In this document: piece after piece, positions 14,223 through 21,907 of the stretch
Layout of the letters: the number at the start of each line of letters is the position of its first letter
Numbering within the stretch: the first letter of the stretch is position 1
Source: Dehalococcoidia bacterium
GTDB lineage: Bacteria > Chloroflexota > Dehalococcoidia > GIF9 > AB-539-J10
Direction: 5' to 3'
Assembly: GCA_030611085.1 (NCBI GenBank)
Contig: JAUWQI010000012.1
Coordinates: forward strand, 1 to 38,480
DNA length: 38,480 nt
Made by a program: the position numbers and the translations under genes
The notes under the pieces: generated by a model
The model's input: only the letters and a program-made list of their open reading frames with translations
What the model was told of the DNA's origin: nothing
Database searches by the model: none

Positions 14223-15245
14223 AGAAACTACCGGAAGTAAATGTTAGTTTCGAGGAGCTTTATCGGATGCTCATTGGGCCGATTAAATCGAAGCTAATGT
14301 TAACAGGCATTGAGCTTGGGATATTCAAGCACTTGTCTGAACCCAGGCCAGCCGAAGCTGTGGCGGAGGCCATCGACACTCATCCGGTGAACACCAGGAT
14401 TTTTCTTGATGGGCTGGCAGCGAGCAACCTATTGGTGAAAAATGACGGTCTCTACCAGAACACACCCGTCACGCAGGCATTTTTGGTGGAAGGAGGGGAG
14501 ACATTCCTGGGGCAGTTGTTCACTCTCTCGACGCAAATGTCATGGTATGCTGCCCTCGACGATCTGCCCAAGGCTGGTCAAGGAAGGCCCTCCACCGCCT
14601 TCGCCACAAGCGGATATGGGCTCTGAGGAGATGTGGATGCAGCTTGCAGTCTCTATGGCTGACCATGAGCGGGCCAGCCTGGTACAGCAGGCGGTGGAGA
14701 TTGTCTCTCAACTGCCGGAGTTTCTGTCGTTTCGGAGAATGCTGGACTTGGGTGGGGGGCCGGGGCTTGTCGGAATTGCCATCGTGTCCGCTCACCCAAG
14801 CATGGAGGGGGTCATTTTCGACCGCCCTGCTATAATCAAAGTGGCTGAGACTTTTATCAAAGAGTATGAGATGGAGGATAGGATGGAGGTTATGGGTGGC
14901 GATTATAACTATGACTCCATTGGTGAGGGGTACGACATGGTCTGGGCCAGCAACGCACTCAATTTTGCCAGACACGACATGGACTCGCTTATGAAGAAAG
15001 TTTACGATGCCCTCAGTCCTGGTGGGGTATTCGTTGTCCTCCACGAAGGTCTGACTCACGAACGAACCATGCCTGACGCTCATGTGCTCTGCATGATGTC
15101 TATGGCGCTGATGGGGCAGGACATGTGCTTCGACCAGGGCTTTATTGCCGATTCTATGCTTCGCGTGGGATTCAAGTCCGTCCGCAGCCGCACATTGGAC
15201 ACGGATTGGGGTCCGATGGACTTAGACATCGGGCGGAAGGCATAA
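14219..15245 (+). pseudogene. frameshifted O-methyltransferase (plant/ASMT-like family)
   Basis: The first frame (14219-14626) encodes the N-terminal dimerisation domain of the acetylserotonin/caffeate O-methyltransferase family (KSKLMLTGIELGIFKHLSE). The SAM domain continues one frame over to TGA... stop at 15243-15245: RMLDLGGGPGLVGIAIVS, VIFDRPAIIKVAE, SNALNFARHDM and LSPGGVFVVLHE. Joining them at about 14570-14574 restores the family sequence DLPK-LVKEGPPPP; one extra base near the AAGGCTGG run causes the shift. Without it the protein would be about 341 residues, the usual size. It is either a pseudogene or a sequencing/assembly error. A programmed shift is not supported by any clear slippery site. 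Confidence 0.8.
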
Positions 15246-15437
15246 ATGTAGGAAGGAATATTTAAATCATGTCCCTTCATTCGCTCTATCGTCTAACATC
15301 GGATAAAAGTCTTTGCTACACTGCACCCAAATTGCCTTTATCCGCGGAACATTATATGAAATTCCGAACTCTGCCGTTAGAGGGACAAAAGCTATTTGAA
15401 TAATTTAAATTCAACTTTAGATGTGGAGGAAACAAAA

Positions 15438-16124
15438 ATGGGGCCAATAGAAAAGCTGATGGGAAAGATGGTAAAACAATGTAGAAAGCCAACAGGGGGA
15501 TTCGGCAGGCTCATAGCCAGGTCAATGAATTATGGGCACAGTAAAGTTACCCGGTGGGGATTAAGTCAAGTATCAATAAATGAGGAGGATATGATTCTTG
15601 ATATAGGTTGTGGCGGAGGTAAAACCGTCAACACTTTAGCGAAAACAGCTACCGAAGGGAAGACATATGGCATTGATTACTCAGAAATTTCTGTGGCAGT
15701 GGCAAGTAAAACCAATAAGAGATTCCTCGATGCAGGGCGGGTTGAAATTCTTCTCGGTTCTGTAGAATCCTTACCTTTCTCTGATGGTTTCTTTGACCTG
15801 GTAACGGCTGTAGAAGCCTATTATTTCTTTCCAGATTTAATCAATAACCTTAAAGAAATACGCCGAGTGTTGAAGTCTGGAGGCACTATAGCACTTATCA
15901 ATGAAGCGTACAGGCATGATAAGTTTGAGAAGAGGAACGCGAAGTGGGCAAGAATGGGCGAATTCGATTATCATTCACCAGAGGAATTTAGAAAAGTTCT
16001 GAAAGATGCTGGTTTCTCTTCAATAAAAATTCACACACTTGAAGATAAGAATTGGATTACTGCTATAGGGAGGAAAGATGAAGACTCTAATAATTTACAT
16101 TTCAATACATCACGGCAATACTGA
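15438..16124 (+). CDS. class I SAM-dependent methyltransferase
   Basis: 228 residues from ATG 15438, chosen because GTGGAGGA lies just upstream; a TTG at 15396 would add 14 residues without a ribosome site. Motif I is MILDIGCGGGKTVNTLA, followed by KTYGIDYSEISV and VTAVEAYYFFPDL, then the post-motif RRVLKSGGTIALINEAYRH. Short methyltransferases of this type are common in anaerobes; the substrate is unknown. The natural end is probably WITAIGRK: the last 15 residues lie over the start of the next gene and have no family counterpart. The 192-base gap upstream contains only an 8-base inverted repeat (15300-15307 with 15337-15344). Confidence 0.87.
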   Translation: MGPIEKLMGKMVKQCRKPTGGFGRLIARSMNYGHSKVTRWGLSQVSINEEDMILDIGCGGGKTVNTLAKTATEGKTYGIDYSEISVAVASKTNKRFLDAGRVEILLGSVESLPFSDGFFDLVTAVEAYYFFPDLINNLKEIRRVLKSGGTIALINEAYRHDKFEKRNAKWARMGEFDYHSPEEFRKVLKDAGFSSIKIHTLEDKNWITAIGRKDEDSNNLHFNTSRQY

Positions 16125-16575
16125 GAAAATTGCTAAAGAGATAGCCGAAGTGCTTGATGCAAAACTACTAAAACCATGGGAAGTAAATGAGGATAATCTC
16201 TCAGAATACGATTTAATCGGCTTTGGTTCAGGGGTCTATTTTGGCAAACACCATAAAAGTTTATTAAGTCTTATTGATAGATTACCTGAAGCAGAAAACA
16301 GAAAGACATTTATCTTTTCCACAAGCGGAATGAGAAATGGAATAGCACAGCGGCCTCATGGTAGTAGCGATTTTAATCAACTATTGAAAGAGAAGTTATT
16401 GCAGAAGGACTTTGATTTGATTGGAGAGTTTTCTTGCAGGGGTTTTGATACATATGGGCCATTCAAGTTTATTGGCGGGATAAGCAAAGGCAGACCTAAT
16501 AAAGAAGATTTAGGGAAAGCAAGAAAATTCGCACAGGAATTGTTGGTGAAATTACCAGCAGGTTACGGAATTTAA
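16078..16575 (+). CDS. flavodoxin-domain protein (HemG/long flavodoxin-like)
   Basis: 165 residues. The N-terminus MKTLIIYISIHHGNTEKIAK has the flavodoxin phosphate-loop position, though as SIHHGNTE rather than the usual T/S-x-T-G. Next come YDLIGFGSGVYFGKHHKSL and RKTFIFSTSGM. This pattern matches flavodoxin-domain proteins related to HemG and multimeric WrbA-like enzymes rather than the carrier flavodoxin at 10352. AGGGAGG precedes the ATG. It overlaps the methyltransferase gene by 47 bases, an unusually long overlap that probably arose from loss of the methyltransferase stop codon. Confidence 0.85.
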   Translation: MKTLIIYISIHHGNTEKIAKEIAEVLDAKLLKPWEVNEDNLSEYDLIGFGSGVYFGKHHKSLLSLIDRLPEAENRKTFIFSTSGMRNGIAQRPHGSSDFNQLLKEKLLQKDFDLIGEFSCRGFDTYGPFKFIGGISKGRPNKEDLGKARKFAQELLVKLPAGYGI

Positions 16576-16659
16576 GGGTCGGTTAGAAGATAAAGTAGGG
16601 GACAGGGGGATTGCAAGCCTTACCGTATTTAAGAAGTGTAAAGAGAGAAGAAGATAATT

Positions 16660-17223
16660 ATGTGTAAAGGGAGTCTTAATGCCAAAACCAGGGTAGAATA
16701 TTTTCTTTTAGGGTTAAGGGATAAATTTGGTATTCCCTTCAAGCCAGAAAAGGAATTAGAAAAACTAAATATTGAAGAAGGACAGAGAATATTGGATTAT
16801 GGCTGTGGCATCGGTTCTTTTACTTTCCCCGCTGCCAAGTCAGTAGGTAAGGAAGGAAAAGTTTACGCTGTGGACAAACAACCATTAGCTATAAAAAAGG
16901 TTGAGAGAAAAGCCCGAATGGAAGGATTTCGTAATGTAGATACAATCTTATCCGATGGAGATACTGGCTTGCCTGACGAAAGTGCAGATGTGATTTTGCT
17001 ATACGGAGTGCTGCCTGAAATTGAGAATAAGGAATCCTTACTAAGAGAATTACATAGGGTTTTGAAACCAAATGGATACCTTTCTACGCGTTTTTGCTTT
17101 CGTATAAAGAAGGAAAGAGTCCTGGAAATTATGGAAGCAGCAAGTTTATTTTCTCTAAGAGAGCAAAAAGGTCATATACTTAACTTTGAAAAAGCAAAAT
17201 TAGCGAGTACCCCTCTGGTTTAA
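16660..17223 (+). CDS. class I SAM-dependent methyltransferase
   Basis: 187 residues. GQRILDYGCGIGSFTFPAAK is motif I, then KVYAVDKQPLAIKKVERKA and LPDESADVILLYGVL, and the closing LLRELHRVLKPNGYLSTRF. It resembles methyltransferase-11/31 proteins of anaerobes; the substrate is unknown. The ribosome site is weak (AGAGAAGAAG). It is the last methyltransferase of the run that begins at 11913. Confidence 0.87.
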   Translation: MCKGSLNAKTRVEYFLLGLRDKFGIPFKPEKELEKLNIEEGQRILDYGCGIGSFTFPAAKSVGKEGKVYAVDKQPLAIKKVERKARMEGFRNVDTILSDGDTGLPDESADVILLYGVLPEIENKESLLRELHRVLKPNGYLSTRFCFRIKKERVLEIMEAASLFSLREQKGHILNFEKAKLASTPLV

Positions 17224-17316
17224 TAAAGTGTTAGTAGGCCTCGTAAATTTCTAGGGGTGTACATAGCTGTTGCGCTTGCTAAAGAGTTCGTTTTGTAAGA
17301 CGGATTAAGCGGTAGT

Positions 17317-18141
17317 ATGGAAATTAACCTGTCATTTGCCATATTACTCACCACCCTGGCTGGGCTATCCACCGGGATAGGCAGCACTATTGCTTTTTTC
17401 ATACGGACTCCCAAGTATTCCTATTTAGCTGTGGCGCTTGGCTTCTCTGCGGGTGTGATGGTGTATATCTCCTTCACTGAACTCCTGGGAACAGCTATTG
17501 AGGATGTTGGTTTTGCTAGAGCCAATATAGCATTTTTTGTTGGCATCGGTTTCATTGCGTTGATAGACATACTTGTCCCTCATGAGTATGAGGAAGAGCG
17601 TGTAGCAACTGCTCCTCAAAATACTACTGAGGAAGGACAGCGAGAAGTGCTGGGCTTGCCACCGCAGCTTACAGTTCCATCACAAGCAACACTTATGAGG
17701 TCTGGCGTCCTTATCGCACTTGGCATTGCCATCCATAACTTTCCTGAGGGGTTGGTCACTTTCTGTAGCGCTGCTACTGGGGATGTTGCCTTCGGGATAA
17801 TCATAGCCGTAGCTATTGCTATCCACAACATTCCTGAGGGCGTCGCAGTATCGGTACCCATCTTCTATGCTACAGGCAACCGTCGCAAGGCTTTCACATA
17901 CTCATTCTTGTCAGGGGTAGCTGAGCCGGTGGGAGCTCTTATTGGTTATGGGATTCTATTCTCTTTTTTGACTCCCACGCTGTTGTCATGCATGCTGGCG
18001 TTTGTAGCCGGCATAATGGTCTTTATAAGCTTGGATGAAATACTTCCCCTGGCTCACCGATATGGCAAAGAGCACCTTGTGCTCATAGGGGTGGCGAGCG
18101 GTATGCTGGTTATGGCTCTCAGCCTGTTCTTGCTGCACTAG
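17317..18141 (+). CDS. zupT: ZIP-family divalent metal transporter (ZupT-like)
   Basis: 274 residues, eight hydrophobic segments. The two ZIP metal-site helices are clear: IAIHNFPEGLVTF and IAIHNIPEGVAVS, with His, Asn, Pro and Glu in the expected positions. ZupT proteins take up Zn(II), Fe(II), Mn(II) or Co(II) into the cytoplasm. The loop between helices III and IV (about 90-120) is acidic and lacks the usual histidine run. No good ribosome site precedes ATG 17317. Its 3' end meets the convergent nitroreductase with an 8-base gap. The place beside the iron regulon is suggestive, but no operator was found upstream. Confidence 0.92.
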   Translation: MEINLSFAILLTTLAGLSTGIGSTIAFFIRTPKYSYLAVALGFSAGVMVYISFTELLGTAIEDVGFARANIAFFVGIGFIALIDILVPHEYEEERVATAPQNTTEEGQREVLGLPPQLTVPSQATLMRSGVLIALGIAIHNFPEGLVTFCSAATGDVAFGIIIAVAIAIHNIPEGVAVSVPIFYATGNRRKAFTYSFLSGVAEPVGALIGYGILFSFLTPTLLSCMLAFVAGIMVFISLDEILPLAHRYGKEHLVLIGVASGMLVMALSLFLLH

Positions 18142-18149
18142 CCTTTTTC

Positions 18150-18818
18150 CTACACTCCAAGCCAGGTAGCTATGTTGTCCAGTGGTTCTCGAGTGCTCTC
18201 TAATTTATTTGCCGGGAAATCCCAGTCGGGATATCCAATAGCTATTGCAATGGCGATTTTCTGGGACTCAGGAATGCCAGTAATTTGTCTTATTGGCTCG
18301 GGGTAAAATACAGGGTCTTGTTCTATGCATGTGCCCAGGCCAAAGTCTACTGCTGCTAAGGTGATGGTTTGGCTTATAATGCCAAGGCTAAATATGGATA
18401 GGAAATCGCTAACTTCCTTCTCTACGCTAATAATTATGGCGTTGGGAGCATCGAAAAAGCGAATCATTTTCAATGTCCACTCTACTCGCTTTCCTTTGTC
18501 CTCTCGGGCAATTCCCATGAGTTGAAATAAGCTCTTCCCAAGCTCTACCTGGCGGCTTCTATAAATCCCGGTAAAGTGGGGGTATGGGCCAAAGTCAGGG
18601 TAGGGCTCTACCCCGGCTAAGAATTTCTCTTGTAAAGCTTGCTTCAGTTCATCCAGCACCTTGCCACCTAAAATAGTAAACTTCCATGGCTGGATATTCA
18701 TAGCGGAAGGTGCGCGGATGGCTGTTTTCAAAACATTGGCGAGAATTTCCTTGGGGATGGGGGTTGGTTTGTAACCTCTAATGCTTTTTCTTGACTTTAT
18801 AGCTTCCACAAGTTCCAA
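18150..18818 (-). CDS. nitroreductase-family FMN protein
   Basis: 222 residues. The start MELVEAIKSRKSIRGYKPTP is the FMN phosphate-binding opening of the nitroreductase family, followed by AIRAPSAMNIQPWKFTIL and the C-terminal GIPESQKIAIAIAIGYPDWD. Such NAD(P)H-dependent FMN enzymes reduce nitro compounds, quinones or related substrates; the true substrate is not predictable here. AAAAAAGGAGGA lies upstream of the ATG on the minus strand. Confidence 0.92.
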   Translation of the reverse strand: MELVEAIKSRKSIRGYKPTPIPKEILANVLKTAIRAPSAMNIQPWKFTILGGKVLDELKQALQEKFLAGVEPYPDFGPYPHFTGIYRSRQVELGKSLFQLMGIAREDKGKRVEWTLKMIRFFDAPNAIIISVEKEVSDFLSIFSLGIISQTITLAAVDFGLGTCIEQDPVFYPEPIRQITGIPESQKIAIAIAIGYPDWDFPANKLESTREPLDNIATWLGV

Positions 18819-19130
18819 TTAAATGTCCTCCTTTTTTGGTTTAAACTAGCATATGCTTTGCCAGCAGCTAAATTCACATAGGCAAGACGAGCTCAAGATG
18901 AAACTTTTTGTTTTGCTCATCGGGTTAAATAATACATTAAATATTGAAATTGAAAAAGGTTATATGGAACTAAGGGCTGGCTAATCGTGGTAAAATAGTA
19001 ATATTAATCTTACTGGAAATAGAGGTAACACTCGAAAAAGGCAAGGCTCTGCCACACGGAGTAGAGGTTGCTAAGGGTAAACTGGAAAATCCTCTGATAT
19101 GGGGAAGTTGTCTGTTAAATCCAGACTAGA
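18819..19130. other. 312-base gap with a short coding-like remnant
   Basis: Between the divergent nitroreductase and CoA-transferase genes. The plus frame ending at TAG 19127-19129 reads ...LEIEVTLEKGKALPHGVEVA and then KGKLENPLIWGSCLLNPD, without a normal start codon. It looks protein-like, but I cannot assign it to a family, and it may be the end of a deleted gene. No riboswitch, repeat of the families above or convincing promoter was found. Confidence 0.35.
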
Positions 19131-20363
19131 ATGGCGATAAAAGGACCTTTAACTGGAGTTAGGATTTTAGACCTTACTGTAGCTCATGCAGGTCCCTATG
19201 GGGCTAAGCTTTTAGGGGACTTAGGTGCGGAGGTAATTAAGGTTGAGCCACCGAAGTATGGAGACTTTACGAGAAATGTTGGCCCCTTTTTAGGTAGTCC
19301 TAGCGACCTTATTAGCACTTTTATTTTAGCGATGCTCCGGAATAGAAAGAGCGTAGCTCTAGACCTAGGTACTGAATTAGGAAAGCAGGCTTTCTATGAT
19401 TTGGTTAGGGTATCAGATGTCGTTTTTAGTCAGCAGAGAGCTGAGGTAGCGAAAAGAATGGGCACGGATTATGAAACTTTGAGCCTGCTCAATCCTGGAA
19501 TCATTTCATGTCTCCTCACGGGCTTTGGTTCTTCAGGTCCATATGTTAATCGGCCAAGCTACGATGATATTGCCCAGGCTTATAGTGGCATGGGTAGTCT
19601 TTGTGGTGAAAAAGGTGGACCGCCAATAAGGTCTGCCGTGGCTACCGCTGATATTGTAGCTGGACTCCACGCAGTAGTGGGCATAATAGCTTGTTTGTAT
19701 GAAAGAAAAAGCACTGGAAAGGGGAGGAAGATAGAAGTCAATTTATTAGATGCTTGCTTATCAGCTTTAGATACACAAATCGAAGTATACTGGCTTACTG
19801 GAAAAGTGCCTGAGCCGCAGGGCTCGAAGTCCCCAAATATTCCCCTATTGGGGGCTTTCAAGACCAAAGATGGCTATATAATGGTAGGTCCATCTTGGCC
19901 ACGAATATGCCGCGCTATAAATCGAGAGTGGATGATTGATGACTCCAGATTTAATTCCCCAGCCAAAAGATATGAAAATAAGGAGGAGTTGGAGAAGCTG
20001 ATAGAGGAGGCAACAGAAAAAGAGACCACAGAGACTTGGGAGGCAATATTTGAGGTAGAAGATATTGCATTTGCCCCAATAAATACCTTAGATAAAGCGC
20101 TCGCTGATTCGCAGATAGTTCATAATAAGCCAGTTATAACCTTGAACCATCCCCAATATGGGGAAATTAAGAACATAGATTGTGCTATAAAGATTGCTGG
20201 CGGCATTGAAGGCAAGCCTCTGCCTCCACCCATGCTGGGAGAACACACTGAGGAGGTGCTCAGGGAAATTCTGGGTTATTCTGATGAAAAAATAAGGGAA
20301 CTGGGTGAGGAGGTAGAGAAGCACGCTGAAGAATTGAAGTCTCATGTGCGACGAAGCATTTAA
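19131..20363 (+). CDS. CaiB/BaiF (class III) CoA-transferase
   Basis: 410 residues, normal for the family. The opening GVRILDLTVAHAGPYGAKLL and GDLGAEVIKVEPP is diagnostic. GFGSSGPYVNRPSYDDIAQA carries the catalytic aspartate (Asp145, equivalent to Asp169 of formyl-CoA transferase). These enzymes move CoA between carboxylic acids through a mixed anhydride and an aspartyl-CoA thioester. The acid is unknown. No clear ribosome binding site precedes ATG 19131, and the gene stands alone. It could activate an acid imported by the Liv system or used by the B12 mutase operon (inference). Confidence 0.93.
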   Translation: MAIKGPLTGVRILDLTVAHAGPYGAKLLGDLGAEVIKVEPPKYGDFTRNVGPFLGSPSDLISTFILAMLRNRKSVALDLGTELGKQAFYDLVRVSDVVFSQQRAEVAKRMGTDYETLSLLNPGIISCLLTGFGSSGPYVNRPSYDDIAQAYSGMGSLCGEKGGPPIRSAVATADIVAGLHAVVGIIACLYERKSTGKGRKIEVNLLDACLSALDTQIEVYWLTGKVPEPQGSKSPNIPLLGAFKTKDGYIMVGPSWPRICRAINREWMIDDSRFNSPAKRYENKEELEKLIEEATEKETTETWEAIFEVEDIAFAPINTLDKALADSQIVHNKPVITLNHPQYGEIKNIDCAIKIAGGIEGKPLPPPMLGEHTEEVLREILGYSDEKIRELGEEVEKHAEELKSHVRRSI

Positions 20364-20386
20364 TGTCTTAAAATTCCTGCCTCGTT

Positions 20387-20848
20387 TCAGCTATACAACC
20401 CCTTCCTTTCATTTTCTTTTATGACGGAATAGTATTCTTTGTCTACATCTACGCCTTTCTCTCTCAAGACGCGCTCAGTCATTTCAATGGCGTGGGCTAA
20501 GTCTAAAAAGCGATTTAGCCAAATTTGAGGATTTTCTGGCGATTTCTTGAAGTCGCTGGCGTACTCTGAAAACTCTACCGATATCTTGTCAAATTGGTGA
20601 CGGAGGTCAAAGCTGCCCTTGATGCGCGGGAACTTGAAAATCTCTTTTACTCTGCTGAAATGGCGTCGGAAGATATATTTATCTACATACCAGAAAACGC
20701 AGGCTAGAAGCAACTGGTTCAAAAGAAAAGCAGGAATAGTATGAATACCAAGTTTGTCGGCAAACAGGTATTGAACTAAAGCGCCAGCAATTCCTGATAG
20801 TAGAATCCATCGCCCGAAAACATAAATAAACCATTCTTTAGAAAGCAT
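20387..20848 (-). CDS. uncharacterised protein with two N-terminal membrane helices
   Basis: 153 residues. Two hydrophobic segments (about 10-30 and 38-57, LLNQLLLACVFWYVDKYIF) precede a soluble charged domain with helices around EFSEYASDFKKSPENP and LDLAHAIEMTERVLREKGVD. I do not recognise the family. AGGGGAAG lies upstream of the start on the minus strand. It converges with the CoA-transferase gene (23-base gap) and is followed upstream by a repeat. Confidence 0.7.
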   Translation of the reverse strand: MLSKEWFIYVFGRWILLSGIAGALVQYLFADKLGIHTIPAFLLNQLLLACVFWYVDKYIFRRHFSRVKEIFKFPRIKGSFDLRHQFDKISVEFSEYASDFKKSPENPQIWLNRFLDLAHAIEMTERVLREKGVDVDKEYYSVIKENERKGLYS

Positions 20849-20884
20849 ATCTTCCCCTTTACACTTAAATTTTAAATTCTAAGC

Positions 20885-20899
20885 TGTAAGCGTTCAGCC
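20885..20899 (+). repeat. 15-base inverted repeat, left end of the thyA segment
   Basis: TGTAAGCGTTCAGCC is a perfect reverse complement of 21865-21879 (GGCTGAACGCTTACA). The pair encloses the thyA gene and two palindromic repeats. Confidence 0.75.
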
Positions 20900-20905
20900 T
20901 GCTTG

Positions 20906-20988
20906 TGTCATATTGAGCGAGGCGAAGGGTCTGTGAGATTCTTTGGTCAAGTTTCTTGGCTCATGCTCAAGAGTCCCTCAGTGTGACA
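20906..20988. repeat. dispersed palindromic repeat, copy 4
   Basis: TGTCATATTGAGCGAGGCGA at the left and CCCTCAGTGTGACA at the right, with a longer centre than the copy at 8174. Confidence 0.75.
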
Positions 20989-21010
20989 GTAGGGTGAATA
21001 ATTGTCTTAC

Positions 21011-21046
21011 GTGTAGTTGCCCAATTTATTGGGCGTTCTCTTTTTA
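21011..21046 (+). repeat. short hairpin repeat (AGTTGCC family), copy 2; terminator-like
   Basis: GTAGTTGCCC leads into the perfect stem GCCCAA-TTTA-TTGGGC (21019-21034), followed by GTTCTCTTTTTAT. On the plus strand it resembles a weak rho-independent terminator, but no plus-strand gene ends nearby. It shares its architecture with the hairpins at 7524 and 29301. Confidence 0.5.
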
Positions 21047-21050
21047 TATC

Positions 21051-21698
21051 TCATTCACTCAATCTACATACTTGCTTGGCAAAACTCCATGTGTGGTCAT
21101 AAAGGTGCAACCCTTTGCTTGCTGCTATGAGCTCTCCGTCTTCACAGCCAATCTCGCTAGCCATAAATTCCTTCATTAGCTGTAATCCTCCCAGATTGGA
21201 GGGGAAGGCAGCCCATAAATCCCAGCTCCTAAAATACACCATGAAATGAAGCTTCCCGTATCTCAATCTGGTATCTACTATTCTGAGGCATGGCGGGTCA
21301 TCTAAATCAATAGAATTCTTGGAACCGATTGTCATACAGGCTTGATTGGTATCAGAGTGATGCTTATACATATCTATTACCTTGAACATCTGAGATTCTA
21401 AGTCTTCACCATAGGTGTATTGTTCGTTTTCCTGTTTTTCTGCAGTCATCAGGTAGCTTAAATATTTGGCTATATATTCCTCGGAAGCAGGAGGGGGCAC
21501 TCCTTCTGGCACTATTGGTGCCAATGGTCTTTGCCCGGGGTTAATTATCTCTATTGTGGCGTAATCCAGTTCCCGCCTTTTGTGTCCTACAAAACTACCC
21601 CTGGCTATCGTATATTCATAACCCCTGGTTAGCACCTTACCCAGGCATTGAAACCAGGCGTCTTCTATATTCCTGGCTGTGATACTTGTTATGTTCAT
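21051..21698 (-). CDS. thyA: thymidylate synthase ThyA, short archaeal/methanogen-like type
   Basis: 215 residues, shorter than the 264 of E. coli ThyA. The core aligns with ThyA: DDPPCLRIVDTRLRYGKLHF carries the catalytic cysteine (Cys137; canonical LPPCH...DGKL). FRSWDLWAAFPSNLGGLQLM holds the phosphate-binding Arg-Ser and the substrate-specific Asn. It methylates dUMP to dTMP with methylenetetrahydrofolate. GGTGGAG is upstream of the start. It is divergent from metF, which uses the same folate. The gene is enclosed by inverted repeats at 20885 and 21865, suggesting movement as a unit. Dehalococcoidia-like relatives with this short type would support vertical descent instead. Confidence 0.88.
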   Translation of the reverse strand: MNITSITARNIEDAWFQCLGKVLTRGYEYTIARGSFVGHKRRELDYATIEIINPGQRPLAPIVPEGVPPPASEEYIAKYLSYLMTAEKQENEQYTYGEDLESQMFKVIDMYKHHSDTNQACMTIGSKNSIDLDDPPCLRIVDTRLRYGKLHFMVYFRSWDLWAAFPSNLGGLQLMKEFMASEIGCEDGELIAASKGLHLYDHTWSFAKQVCRLSE

Positions 21699-21801
21699 AG
21701 CATGTCTCCACCCTATGCTTTATTTGTAAAGTCAATAATATAGGGTAGTATAGCATTCTACTTAGGGCTATAATAAAACAATTGTAACTATTTACCCCAA
21801 G

Positions 21802-21857
21802 GTCATTCTGAGCGCAACGAAGAATCACGGAGACCCTTCGCTTCGTTCAGGGTGACA
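21802..21857. repeat. dispersed palindromic repeat, copy 5
   Basis: GTCATTCTGAGCGCAACGAA at the left pairs with TTCGTTCAGGGTGACA at the right. It lies in the thyA-metF divergent gap, so both promoters must be near it. Confidence 0.85.
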
Positions 21858-21864
21858 TGGGCTG

Positions 21865-21879
21865 GGCTGAACGCTTACA
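21865..21879 (-). repeat. 15-base inverted repeat, right end of the thyA segment
   Basis: GGCTGAACGCTTACA, the exact reverse complement of 20885-20899. Confidence 0.75.
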
Positions 21880-21907
21880 AATAATTAATAAGCTATGGTG
21901 GTAGCAA

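Noticed and set aside
14520-15083. 187-codon minus-strand frame opposite the frameshifted O-methyltransferase
   Set aside because: It has no domain or ribosome site and mirrors a GC-richer coding region.
15300-15344. CGGATAAA...TTTATCCG inverted repeat as an operator
   Set aside because: Only 8-base arms 29 bases apart, single occurrence, no promoter link; likely chance.
21019-21046. Rho-independent terminator for thyA
   Set aside because: The T-run is on the plus strand, whereas thyA is on the minus strand; the hairpin belongs to the repeat family.
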